Assembly: GCA_947496865.1 (NCBI GenBank) | Contig: CANMEE010000001.1 | Coordinates: forward strand, 1 to 64,000 | Direction: 5' to 3' | DNA from: an uncultured Sphingomonadaceae bacterium | GTDB lineage: Bacteria; Pseudomonadota; Alphaproteobacteria; Sphingomonadales; Sphingomonadaceae | Length of the DNA: 64,000 bases | Shown: positions 35,666-44,601 of the stretch, piece after piece | Numbering within the stretch: the first letter of the stretch is position 1 | Layout of the letters: every line of letters begins with the position of its first letter | The notes under the pieces: generated by a model | The model's database searches: none | Told to the model about the DNA's origin: nothing | What the model saw: the letters and a program-made list of their open reading frames with translations, nothing else | Program-made: the position numbers and the translations under genes

Positions 35666-36562
35666 TCAACGCGTCAGATCATGACGACTGAGCGGATGGC
35701 GTTTATTCACCAAGTCTACAAGCCGGGCGCTATCGACATGTGTATATATTTGCGTTGTGCTGATATCGCTATGGCCCAACAAGGTTTGAAGGGCGCGAAG
35801 GTCCGCACCGCCCTCCAAAAGATGGGTCGCAAACGCATGCCGCAGGACATGAGGACTGATTTTTGTCGGATTAATATCAGCCTTAACGGCTAAGTCTTTG
35901 ATAATCTGAAACAAGCGAATCCGAGTGAGATGCCCTGTTCGAGAAGGGAAAAGATATTTGTCATCGGTATCGACAAAGCTGATCCATCGATTAACGGCCG
36001 CCCGCGCGCGATCGGAAATTGGCACCAGTCGTTCTTTTCCGCCTTTTCCGCGAACAATCAGATATGGGCGATCCATCATAACCGATTTTCGTGGCAGAGA
36101 GACGAGCTCGCTCGCCCGTAATCCAGAGCCATAAAGCAATTCAATTAGAGCGGACAATCTGGCATCATTGGGCTTGGCCTTAGATGATTCCAATGGCGCT
36201 TCAATCGTTTCAAAAATTCTCGCAATTTCGTCATGCGACAGGATTTTTGGCAAGTTGCGCTGGCCACCGGGGCGCGGTAACGCATCCGACGGATCGTCTT
36301 GACGAAACCCTTCTTCGACCAGAAAACCAAAGAATCGTCGCAAGGAAGAAGATTTGCGCGACACACTACTATTTTTCAGATCACTCCAACCGCTCGCAAT
36401 ATCCTGCAAGCGTGATTGATCGCTATTGGACAGCTTGCCTTTTGCAAAACCAGATGCTTGTTCCAGATCGGAGCGATAAGCCGACAGAGTGTTTGGAGAG
36501 GCCCCGCTTTCTGCGGCCATCATCTCTAGAAATCGATCAATGTAAACGGCATCATTGCTCAT
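35666..36562 (-). CDS. xerD: Tyrosine recombinase, XerD/XerC type
   Basis: 298 residues with all catalytic residues: Arg in GSGLRASELVSL (about 150), Lys in GKGGKERLVP (about 175), HVLRH (His-x2-Arg, about 245-248), His in LGHSDISTTQIYTHV and nucleophile Tyr in that motif (about 278). Normal chromosomal dimer-resolution size and synteny (next to aroK/aroB and accA) favour XerD over a mobile-element integrase. Confidence 0.9.
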   Translation of the reverse strand: MSNDAVYIDRFLEMMAAESGASPNTLSAYRSDLEQASGFAKGKLSNSDQSRLQDIASGWSDLKNSSVSRKSSSLRRFFGFLVEEGFRQDDPSDALPRPGGQRNLPKILSHDEIARIFETIEAPLESSKAKPNDARLSALIELLYGSGLRASELVSLPRKSVMMDRPYLIVRGKGGKERLVPISDRARAAVNRWISFVDTDDKYLFPSRTGHLTRIRLFQIIKDLAVKADINPTKISPHVLRHAFATHLLEGGADLRALQTLLGHSDISTTQIYTHVDSARLVDLVNKRHPLSRHDLTR

Positions 36563-36622
36563 AGCGTCGCGACGATAACTGCCGCTTGCCTGCTTGGGAA
36601 GTCATGCTTCAATTTACCGATA

Positions 36623-38488
36623 TCACGTCCGCATCAATGCTTCGGCAGCAATCATCCTTGCTTCGGCTTCCATACCAACCTGAGATAACGAGCGTGTGAT
36701 ATAAAATAGGTGAAGCGGCGACATTGCATTCCAGTCACGCCCCTGCATACCAATGGCGGTCAAGAGTGCGACAGTGCCGCCCTGCCCGCGCTGTGCCGCG
36801 GATCTGATCGCACCAGTCCATCGGGTTGTTTCATCAAGATCGAGATCAAGATCGCTGGAAATATCCTGAAGCACCTCTCCTTCAATGCGTCCAAGGCCAG
36901 CTAAAGCGGCAAGCAAGAACTGGCTCTTTAACTGGCCTACGCTCTCGTCATTATCGCTAAACTGGTCCAGCCCGCTACTATCGATGGCAACCGCTTGGCC
37001 GGGCGCGCCCACCGCCAGCAAAGCCCAGCCGTTGCTGCCCGAATCAACTTGATCTGCCCATAGCGCGGCATTGCGATCCAGCCCTGCCGAGAGCATGGAG
37101 GCTATTAAATCCCCGCTACTATCTTTTAAGTCGGCCGATGCCGGAATTTTCGCCGCCGCACGAGCTGTCAGAATTTTCGCAGAATATGAGGTTAAAGCAC
37201 CATTGGAACGCCCCCAAAGAGCGCGCATTGCATCGATCCGTCCAGTCGCGGTCCCATTAGTATAGGCTTGGCGCAGCGTTGAGGCTTGCGCCTTCAGATC
37301 ATCACTTGCTTCTGGATCATCGTAAGTCGCCGAATAGAGGTCAACCATGGCTCTGTTCGATAGCACACCGATTGCAGCCGCAGTATCCGCCGCTTTCATC
37401 CGGGAATTTCTTGAAAGCATAGGCGCCCGGGATCGCCATCCCTGCACGTGCCGGCCTGCTTGCTCATATAACCGGTCCGGCGGTTCCACGCCGGTCGCCG
37501 AGCCCAGACCAAAGCGCCAGTTGTTAAAATATTGGATCTCGTCCCACTTGATGGAGACGGCGCGCCGCCCTTCAAAGCCAGCTCCGACCGTCTTTTCGGC
37601 AAGCAGATAGTCTATACCGGTCGCTACCTTTTGTCGCCGCGCTGAGCGCAAAAGCGAAGTCGCCCGAGTCTGTTCTCCAGAAAAGGACGCACAGATCGGA
37701 CGAAATAAAATCCATGTCGGTGCGTCGCTTGTTCTCACCCCTCCTTCGACATAAGGGCAAATACCCGCCGGATCGGCCGTCGCCAAATGCGCCTGCATAG
37801 CAACTGTATAAAGGCGCGGCGTAAAATTGCCTGCATCAACCTTCAACACAAGCGCGCGCGCAGCATCAGCTTCCCCGATAAGCAGCAAACGCCATGCCCG
37901 CTCAGCAACCCAATCGGCAGGATTGACATTTTCAGGGCTGTCCAGCTTGCTGAGCAGCGTGCGGCGCAGCAAAATCGAACTCCAGCGTGAAACAATCGGT
38001 CCATTGAGGTTTTTGATGAGATTGGTCAGGTATTGACCGCCTTCTTCACCAAAACCGTCAGCTGCTATTCCGCCCGAGTTTTCCGTAAGGACGCCGATTT
38101 GCGCCATCGAACGACGAGCGCCAGGTGGCAAATAATATTGCGGTCGCAGCGCATCATCCAGCGCGCTTAAATTGTCATCGTCATCGAGATCCAGATCAAG
38201 AACCGAGGAAGGCGGCCGGATCGCGACATCCGGAACTGAGTTCGGGGCACTGACGGTCGGTCCACTAGACGGCAGCGACGGGCGACTTGTTACCGGACCA
38301 GGCGTTGGTGTTGGGCTAGGTGCCGGGGTCGGACGAGGAGTCGGTGTCGGCGCGGGCGCTGGGTCGGGATCACCGAAACCAGGCGGAAGCAAGGATTCAG
38401 GAGAGCTCTGGCCCAATACGGGTAAAGACAAAGCGAGGGTAGCTATACCGGCTGTCGCGAGCGAGATATGTTTCAGGCGAAATCGCAT
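36623..38488 (-). CDS. Secreted Pro-rich protein, unknown function
   Basis: 621 residues. Signal peptide about 1-26 (VLGQ), then a Pro/Thr/Ala-rich linker (about 30-70; DPAPAPTPTPRPTPAPSPTP) that would span the periplasm or wall, then a helical region without a family I can name, containing repeats such as AAALPAS-like stretches near residues 465-520. It lies between xerD and aroK, in the place conserved in sphingomonads. A tiny membrane-protein gene ends three bases upstream. Confidence 0.75.
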   Translation of the reverse strand: MRFRLKHISLATAGIATLALSLPVLGQSSPESLLPPGFGDPDPAPAPTPTPRPTPAPSPTPTPGPVTSRPSLPSSGPTVSAPNSVPDVAIRPPSSVLDLDLDDDDNLSALDDALRPQYYLPPGARRSMAQIGVLTENSGGIAADGFGEEGGQYLTNLIKNLNGPIVSRWSSILLRRTLLSKLDSPENVNPADWVAERAWRLLLIGEADAARALVLKVDAGNFTPRLYTVAMQAHLATADPAGICPYVEGGVRTSDAPTWILFRPICASFSGEQTRATSLLRSARRQKVATGIDYLLAEKTVGAGFEGRRAVSIKWDEIQYFNNWRFGLGSATGVEPPDRLYEQAGRHVQGWRSRAPMLSRNSRMKAADTAAAIGVLSNRAMVDLYSATYDDPEASDDLKAQASTLRQAYTNGTATGRIDAMRALWGRSNGALTSYSAKILTARAAAKIPASADLKDSSGDLIASMLSAGLDRNAALWADQVDSGSNGWALLAVGAPGQAVAIDSSGLDQFSDNDESVGQLKSQFLLAALAGLGRIEGEVLQDISSDLDLDLDETTRWTGAIRSAAQRGQGGTVALLTAIGMQGRDWNAMSPLHLFYITRSLSQVGMEAEARMIAAEALMRT

Positions 38489-38491
38489 CGC

Positions 38492-38626
38492 TTAACCTAT
38501 AGCTCCACCAACGACCGGTTTTTCAACGGGTTTTACGTCTTGCTCGACGTCCATGGATGACAAAAGAAACAACGCGCCGACCATGGCAACCAGAAAGACA
38601 ATCAGAAAAACCAAATTACGCGGCAT
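38492..38626 (-). CDS. Small single-span membrane protein
   Basis: 44 residues; too small for most gene callers. Begins MPRNLVFLIVFLVAMVGALF, one membrane segment, then a charged tail (MDVEQDVKPVEKPVVGG). Its stop is three bases from the start of the 621-residue secreted protein, so the two are probably one operon divergent from aroK. The position and coupling argue that it is real. Confidence 0.65.
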   Translation of the reverse strand: MPRNLVFLIVFLVAMVGALFLLSSMDVEQDVKPVEKPVVGGAIG

Positions 38627-38681
38627 CTTTATTTTACTAGCTCTCTTTTAATCAAATTTACAGCTGCAAGCGCATTGGGTT

Positions 38682-38709
38682 TTGCACTCATTCGCATCCT
38701 CTGTATAGC
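38682..38709 (+). promoter_or_regulatory. Probable aroK promoter
   Basis: -35 TTGCAC (38682-38687) and -10 TATAGC (38704-38709), 16 bases apart, about 11 bases before the ATG at 38720. If correct, the aroK mRNA would have a very short or no leader. Confidence 0.4.
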
Positions 38710-38719
38710 CTTTGCCTCA

Positions 38720-39295
38720 ATGGACAAAAACATGAAAGACCCTTTTGACCAATCCACCGAAGAATCCGGTGAGGAGTGTGGCATATTGACCGAAAAACCA
38801 TTAGTTTTGATCGGTTTAATGGGTGTGGGCAAAACAACTGTTGGTCGCAGGCTGGCAAAACGACTAAATTTGCCTTTTGTCGATGCCGATGAAGAGATTG
38901 AAAAGGCCGCTGACCTCAAGGTGTCGGAAATTTTCGACCGTTTTGGTGAGGATTACTTCCGCGATGGCGAAAGGCGAGTTATCGCGCGTCTCATAGAAGA
39001 TGGCCGTCAAGTCATTGCGACCGGCGGCGGTGCATTTATGAATGAAGAAACGCGGGCTCTGATCTTAGCCAAAGCAACAGCAATATGGCTCGACGCTGAT
39101 ATTGATATATTGGTCAGCCGTGTCGCGCGCCGCGATACCAGACCGTTGCTGAGAAATGGCGATCCAGAGACCATATTGCGCGACCTCGCCGCCAAAAGAA
39201 ATCCGGTCTATGCGCTGGCACATCTTCATGTCACCGGCAATGATGCCCCGCATGATCTGACCGTCGAAAATATTATCAAGGCCCTTCGTAAATGA
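38720..39295 (+). CDS. aroK: Shikimate kinase
   Basis: 191 residues from ATG 38720 (a later ATG at 38732 is also possible; frames further up are unlikely). Walker A GLMGVGKTT, shikimate contacts DADEEIEKAA and FGEDYFRDGE, and the lid region RDTRPLL are intact. Phosphorylates shikimate for aromatic amino acids. Its stop overlaps aroB by four bases (ATGA). Confidence 0.94.
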   Translation: MDKNMKDPFDQSTEESGEECGILTEKPLVLIGLMGVGKTTVGRRLAKRLNLPFVDADEEIEKAADLKVSEIFDRFGEDYFRDGERRVIARLIEDGRQVIATGGGAFMNEETRALILAKATAIWLDADIDILVSRVARRDTRPLLRNGDPETILRDLAAKRNPVYALAHLHVTGNDAPHDLTVENIIKALRK

Positions 39296-40392
39296 GTCGA
39301 ATATCCGTCAACCTTGAGGGCAATAGCTATGATATTCTGGTCGAATCCGGAGCGTTGAATGCTGCCGCCGCGGAGCTAAAAGAACATATCCAGAATGATC
39401 GGGTATTCGTGGTTACTGATACCAATGTTGCGGCTCAATGGCTCGCGCCTTTGCAAGCAGATTTACAGAAGTCCAGTATCCAAGTCATCCATCATATACT
39501 GCCTGCTGGCGAACAGACCAAAAGCTGGGCGGTGCTCGAACAATTGACCGATTGGCTTTTGGATGAAGGCGCAGAACGATCAGACACGCTCATCGCCTTG
39601 GGCGGCGGCGTGATTGGTGATCTCACCGGTTTTGCAGCAGCGATCCTCAAGCGCGGATGTCATTTTATTCAGATGCCGACCAGCCTGCTCGCGCAGGTTG
39701 ATAGTAGCGTCGGCGGCAAAACCGCCATTAATAGCCGGGCCGGAAAAAACCTGATCGGTCGATTCAACCAACCCAAGTTTGTCTTGATCGATCCCCTAGT
39801 GCTGGGAAGCTTGCCGGACCGCGAGTTGCGCGCTGGTTATGCTGAAGTCGTGAAATATGGCCTCATCAACAATGCTTCATTTTTTCAATGGTGTGAGGAA
39901 AACAGTGCCAAGCTGTTAGACCGAGACCCTGAAGCTCTAACATATGCCATCACCGAGAGCGTTCGGGCGAAAGCGGGCATTGTTGCGGAAGATGAAAAGG
40001 AACTTAGCGGCCGCCGGGCGTTATTGAACCTCGGCCATACATTTGGTCACGCGTTGGAAGCGGAGACCGGCTATTCAAGCGCGCTAGTGCACGGTGAAGC
40101 GGTCGCCGCTGGCATGGCGCTGGCTTTTTGGTATTCGGTGCGCCGTGGTCATTGTGACGAAGCTGATGCCCGCCGTGTTGAGACCCATTTAAAAGGCGCG
40201 GGACTACCGCACAGCTTGAAAAGCGCTTCGGTAAAAGCGTCTGGGGAAAAACTGGTTCAACATATGCTACACGATAAAAAAATGACGGCTGGAAACTTGC
40301 CATTTCTCTTGGCTAACGGTGTTGGCCAGACATTCTTCGCAACGGATGTCGATTTACAGGACGTAGCGTCGTTTCTTGATCAAGCCGAGTAG
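39292..40392 (+). CDS. aroB: 3-dehydroquinate synthase
   Basis: 366 residues. NAD-binding ALGGGVIGDLTGFAA, the substrate/zinc region QMPTSLLAQVDSSVGGKTAIN, the zinc ligand Glu in YAEVVKYGLI and His in LNLGHTFGHALE and HGEAVAAGM. Second step of the shikimate pathway; translationally coupled to aroK. Confidence 0.95.
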   Translation: MSRISVNLEGNSYDILVESGALNAAAAELKEHIQNDRVFVVTDTNVAAQWLAPLQADLQKSSIQVIHHILPAGEQTKSWAVLEQLTDWLLDEGAERSDTLIALGGGVIGDLTGFAAAILKRGCHFIQMPTSLLAQVDSSVGGKTAINSRAGKNLIGRFNQPKFVLIDPLVLGSLPDRELRAGYAEVVKYGLINNASFFQWCEENSAKLLDRDPEALTYAITESVRAKAGIVAEDEKELSGRRALLNLGHTFGHALEAETGYSSALVHGEAVAAGMALAFWYSVRRGHCDEADARRVETHLKGAGLPHSLKSASVKASGEKLVQHMLHDKKMTAGNLPFLLANGVGQTFFATDVDLQDVASFLDQAE

Positions 40393-40401
40393 TAAGGTGA
40401 C

Positions 40402-42171
40402 TTAGTCGCCCTTTTTCCCGCCGCTCAGTCCAAAGCCAAGATGTTTGCCCGCAAGCATATCGCCAGCGGCCCGCTGCGCTTCCAATCGGTCACAGTCGAG
40501 TTGCCGGAATTCACGGTCCACCTCATCGATCAATACCTCATCTATCTCGATCGAGGCCATGGTTTGACGCGCCAGATGAATGGCCGATTCGAAAACCTCC
40601 CGCTTCACGCCGGCGAGACCAGCCTTTTTCACTTCCAGCAAATGAACCCGGTCATAGGCGCGCACGAACAATTTTGCTTCGGGAAATGACTGGGAAATCA
40701 TCTCCAGCGATTCAGCGTTTAATTTCGTCCCGTCCATACAGAAAACAATCGCGGCACATTGATCCGCGCCCGCCCCTCGTAACAGGTCCACTCGCGTTCC
40801 GTCGCCATAGAAAACCTTGCGACCAAATTTCTGGCTGACGCCAATTTGCTGAGGTTTTATGTCAATAATAGTGACCGGTATATTAGCCCCGCTCAACATC
40901 TGTGCCACGGTCTGCCCGAACCGGCCATGGCCGACGACAATTACAGATGCCTTGCCAGCCAATGAAGGGTCATCAAGGTCCACATCGCCTTCGGTGCCAG
41001 CGACATTAAACCGCTCAACAATGAGCATCAGCAAAGGCGTCATTGCCATAGAGACCGTAATAACAGCGCCAAAAAGGCTGCTGGCTTCTGGCTGTATCAG
41101 CAATGCCTGCTCTGCCTCAGCGAATAATACAAAACCAAATTCACCGCCCTGGCTGAGCAATAGTCCCATACCGAGCGCCGGTAAGGTCGGCATCCCGAAC
41201 AGTTTTCCCAGACAGAATATAATCAGCGTCTTGGTCACCACCAACGCGATGGCTGCACCGAATACAAAGGCCGTGTTCTCAGCAATCACATTGATATCGA
41301 GCATCATCCCTACGGCAAGAAAGAACAGTCCCAATAATAAGGATCGAAACGGATCAATATCGGCCTCCAGCTCATGCCGATAGGGCGAGTTGGCGAGCAT
41401 CACACCGGCGATAAATGCCCCGAGTGCGGGCGATAAACCAATGACTTCCATAAGCGCAGCACTGCCGAACACGGCCACCAATCCCGCAACGATAAACAGT
41501 TCCCGTTCGGCAATCTTACCAATCAACTCTAACGCCGGTTGCAGCACATATCGACCAACAAGGATCAAACCACCAATCGCCGCTACACCAAGAATAGCAG
41601 TCATCCAGCCGGACATCGCTCCGGGTTCTGCTGGCGCGCGAGACAAAACGGCCACAATGGTCAACAGTGGTATCAGCGATAAATCCTGAAACAGCAGGAT
41701 AGAAAAGGCTTTCTCACCGGTTGGCGTGTTGAGCCGTCCCGACGATTGCAACATCGGCAGCACCTGCGCGGTCGACGACAATGCCAACGGCAGGCCTAGC
41801 GCAACAGCAGCGCCAAAGGTAAAGTTCGTTGTCGCCATGATCAGCAGAAAAAGCGCCAATCCGCAGAACGCCACTTGCCCCATTCCCAATCCGAATATCG
41901 CTTTGCGCAACCGCATCAAGCGCGCTGGAGCGAGCTCCAACCCGACCAGAAACAGCAGTAAGATGATCCCGATTTCCGAAAATTCGAGGATCGTCTCGCC
42001 TTCGCTAATCAGCCCGAAACCTTGCGGCCCAATCAAGATACCGGCGATAAGATAACCAAGAACGGCACCAATCCCGAATTTCCGGAACAAGAGCACCAAT
42101 ATTAAAGCGGCGCCCAGCATAACGAAACCACCGAGCAACAAGTCGCCCATATGTGCTTCTGCGCCTTCCAT
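40402..42171 (-). CDS. Monovalent cation:proton antiporter-2 (KefB/KefC-like)
   Basis: 589 residues. A large membrane domain with about 12 spans (about 1-385) of the CPA2 type (GAVLGYLIAGILIGPQGFGL, PLALSSTAQVLPML, SPALGAFIAGVMLANSPYRHELEADIDPFR) and a C-terminal TrkA-N domain beginning VIVVGHGRFGQTVAQML (about residues 407-525). Exports K+ with proton entry; glutathione-adduct gating is known for Kef but not shown here. Last gene of the radA-cvpA-nifU-like operon. The ATG at 42171 fits the spacing; an alternative is 42150. Confidence 0.9.
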   Translation of the reverse strand: MEGAEAHMGDLLLGGFVMLGAALILVLLFRKFGIGAVLGYLIAGILIGPQGFGLISEGETILEFSEIGIILLLFLVGLELAPARLMRLRKAIFGLGMGQVAFCGLALFLLIMATTNFTFGAAVALGLPLALSSTAQVLPMLQSSGRLNTPTGEKAFSILLFQDLSLIPLLTIVAVLSRAPAEPGAMSGWMTAILGVAAIGGLILVGRYVLQPALELIGKIAERELFIVAGLVAVFGSAALMEVIGLSPALGAFIAGVMLANSPYRHELEADIDPFRSLLLGLFFLAVGMMLDINVIAENTAFVFGAAIALVVTKTLIIFCLGKLFGMPTLPALGMGLLLSQGGEFGFVLFAEAEQALLIQPEASSLFGAVITVSMAMTPLLMLIVERFNVAGTEGDVDLDDPSLAGKASVIVVGHGRFGQTVAQMLSGANIPVTIIDIKPQQIGVSQKFGRKVFYGDGTRVDLLRGAGADQCAAIVFCMDGTKLNAESLEMISQSFPEAKLFVRAYDRVHLLEVKKAGLAGVKREVFESAIHLARQTMASIEIDEVLIDEVDREFRQLDCDRLEAQRAAGDMLAGKHLGFGLSGGKKGD

Positions 42172-42173
42172 AT

Positions 42174-42614
42174 CTATGCAGCCTCGCTTGCGGTTAAAGC
42201 CGTTTTAACAGCGGCAAGAATTGCATCATAAGGCAACAGAATCGCGGCATGTCGACCAGGATGATCCTTTGCGGCACTCAGATGGTTCATATTTGTCCAC
42301 GGACCCGGATGTTCTAAAGAACCAGTCAAAAAATCGGCCAAATGATCTCTCACCGCAGAAATTTCTTCGCCGGATTTACCAATGGCTTCGGCCGCTAAAA
42401 TAGCCGCAGACGCTTGACCTAGTGCGCAGGCGTTTACTTCTATTCCCAATGCATCGATACTGCCTAAATCAGACAATAAGACATCCGCAGTCACACGGCT
42501 GCCGCAGGTTCGTGATCGCACTTCCGCCGTTCCATCGGCGTCATCGAGCCGTGATTGATGCGGGATGGAAACAGCCAGCCTCAGGATATCGCGCGTATAG
42601 AGTGCTGCGCTCAT
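42174..42614 (-). CDS. NifU/IscU-like Fe-S cluster scaffold protein
   Basis: 146 residues. Conserved TCGSRVTADVLL (first Cys) and ACALGQASAAILAAEA (second Cys) of IscU-like scaffolds; the third Cys of classical IscU is not obvious, a His in PGRHAAILLPYDA lies in its place. Common in alphaproteobacteria, probably an alternative scaffold. Overlaps cvpA stop by four bases. Confidence 0.85.
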   Translation of the reverse strand: MSAALYTRDILRLAVSIPHQSRLDDADGTAEVRSRTCGSRVTADVLLSDLGSIDALGIEVNACALGQASAAILAAEAIGKSGEEISAVRDHLADFLTGSLEHPGPWTNMNHLSAAKDHPGRHAAILLPYDAILAAVKTALTASEAA

Positions 42615-43123
42615 TCTTCTACCTCTGCCATTTCTCGGCGTTCTTCGACAAATTGGACCAAAGCATCACCGCTCGCATTGAGTAGCGGATAGGTCCGGGA
42701 CTCGGCAATCCATTCAGGCCGCGGCTCTCCGGCACCATAGATGCTGTCATATACCAGTACGACCAGCAAATAGGCCAAGGTTGCACCAATTAATCCTTTA
42801 ATCATACCAAAGCCAAAACCAAGCACGCGATCAATCGGACCCAGCAGTGATTTGCGCGATTTGCGTCCGATGGACTTGGATATCCCGCGTCCCAGAGCAT
42901 ATGTGACGATCACAATCGAAGCGAAGGCAAGTACCGCCGCCCCAGCGTCATTACCAATGGGCGCGACCAAAAAATCTGTTACCGGTGCGTGCAAAAACCG
43001 GACCGCGAATATGATGAGAACCCACGCGATGAGCGACAGGGTTTCCTGCACAAATCCACGCATGAAGCCCAATATTGCAGCGCCGCCCATCAGCAATAAA
43101 ACGAAAATATCAAGACCAGTCAT
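42611..43123 (-). CDS. cvpA: CvpA family membrane protein
   Basis: 170 residues with four membrane segments (about 4-24, 28-48, 63-83, 105-125). GFVQETLSLIAWVLIIFAV is the family signature. CvpA homologues affect colicin V production and envelope stress resistance. Nine bases downstream of radA. Confidence 0.9.
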   Translation of the reverse strand: MTGLDIFVLLLMGGAAILGFMRGFVQETLSLIAWVLIIFAVRFLHAPVTDFLVAPIGNDAGAAVLAFASIVIVTYALGRGISKSIGRKSRKSLLGPIDRVLGFGFGMIKGLIGATLAYLLVVLVYDSIYGAGEPRPEWIAESRTYPLLNASGDALVQFVEERREMAEVEE

Positions 43124-43132
43124 AAAGACTAG

Positions 43133-44497
43133 CTAATCGCGGCTAAGCATATGGTCAACGAGATTGGCAAGCTTATCAAAGTTCACACAATTCATACCCT
43201 TAGCGGTATTTTCTTTGGATGCGGGAATCAGCGCGCGGTTAAAGCCCAGTTTTGATGCTTCTTTAAGCCGTAAAGGTGTATTGGATACGGGACGGATTTC
43301 TCCCGAAAGCGCGATTTCACCGAATATCACAGCGTCACTGGGCATCGGTTTTTCAGCATGGGCGGAAATCAGCGCTGCGGCGACGGCAAGATCAGCGGCT
43401 GGATCGGTCAACCGATATCCGCCAGCGACATTTAAATAGACCTCAGCTCCAGAGAAACTAAGGCCGCAGCGCGCTTCAAGCACGGCCAATATCATCGCCA
43501 GGCGAGAGCTATCCCAACCCACAACAGAGCGACGCGGGGTCGCGCCGCTTGCCAGTCGGACAGTAAGCGCTTGAATCTCAACCAAAACCGGACGCGTTCC
43601 TTCAAGAGCTGGAAAAACAGTCGCGCCGGTCACTTCTTCGCTTCGATCCGTCAGGAATAATGCCGAGGGGTTTTGCACCTCGCTCAGTCCCATTTCCTCC
43701 ATGGCGAACACGCCAATTTCATCGGTGCCGCCAAAGCGGTTTTTGATCGACCGCAATATCCGATATTGATGGCTGCGCTCGCCTTCAAAGCTCATCACCG
43801 TATCGACCATATGTTCAAGGACACGAGGACCAGCAATGTTGCCATCCTTCGTTACATGGCCAACCAACATGATCATCGTGCCATGTTCTTTGGCAAACTT
43901 GATGAGTTCTTGGGCGGACGCCCGCACTTGACTGACCGTACCGGGGGCACCTTCGATAAGGTCGCTGTGCATCGTTTGAATAGAATCGATCACCGCAAAA
44001 TCTGGCGCGTCCTTACGCAGCGTCGTCAATATATCTCGCACAGAGGTTGCTGCCGCCAATTTGACCGGTGCCTTCCCCAACCCCAATCGCCGCGCACGCA
44101 AACGGACTTGGTCCGCCGCTTCCTCACCTGAAATATAAGCAACAGAACAGCCCGCATTGGCCAGTTTTGCAGAAACCTGAAGCAATAACGTCGATTTTCC
44201 GATTCCAGGATCGCCACCCATGAGAGTCGCGGAACCAGCCACCAGTCCGCCACCAACCGCGCGATCAAATTCTTCTATTCCCGTTTTTTTACGTTCTGGC
44301 AGCTGAATTTCGGAATCCAGTTCGACCAATCGAACCTCTCGTCCCCCCGTCTGCAAATTATGCTTGGCTGCAAAAACAGTATCCCCCGCCTCTTCGACCA
44401 GCGTATTCCATTCACCGCAATCCGCGCATTGCCCTTCCCAGCGATGTGCGATGGAACCGCAATTTTGACAGACATATTTTTTCTTCGGCTTGGCCAT
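43133..44497 (-). CDS. radA: DNA repair protein RadA
   Basis: 454 residues from ATG 44497 (GAAGAG four bases upstream). N-terminal zinc finger CQNCGSIAHRWEGQCADC, Walker A GDPGIGKSTL, the RadA-specific KNRFGGTDEIGVF and a C-terminal Lon-like protease domain (GEIALSGEIRPVSN). Helps branch migration in recombination. Heads the operon radA-cvpA-nifU-like-antiporter. Confidence 0.95.
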   Translation of the reverse strand: MAKPKKKYVCQNCGSIAHRWEGQCADCGEWNTLVEEAGDTVFAAKHNLQTGGREVRLVELDSEIQLPERKKTGIEEFDRAVGGGLVAGSATLMGGDPGIGKSTLLLQVSAKLANAGCSVAYISGEEAADQVRLRARRLGLGKAPVKLAAATSVRDILTTLRKDAPDFAVIDSIQTMHSDLIEGAPGTVSQVRASAQELIKFAKEHGTMIMLVGHVTKDGNIAGPRVLEHMVDTVMSFEGERSHQYRILRSIKNRFGGTDEIGVFAMEEMGLSEVQNPSALFLTDRSEEVTGATVFPALEGTRPVLVEIQALTVRLASGATPRRSVVGWDSSRLAMILAVLEARCGLSFSGAEVYLNVAGGYRLTDPAADLAVAAALISAHAEKPMPSDAVIFGEIALSGEIRPVSNTPLRLKEASKLGFNRALIPASKENTAKGMNCVNFDKLANLVDHMLSRD

Positions 44498-44601
44498 CAC
44501 ACTCTTCTACTAGAACAAAAAAGGAACATTATAGATTCTCTTGTCTTTTTCAACCGCTTTCCTGCTTGCGCGATTCTCTACATCCTGTCACTCTTAAGCC
44601 A

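Noticed and set aside
35666..36562. Integrase of a mobile element
   Set aside because: Size, motifs and conserved neighbours (accA, aroK, aroB) fit a housekeeping Xer recombinase; no attachment repeats or element genes were seen.
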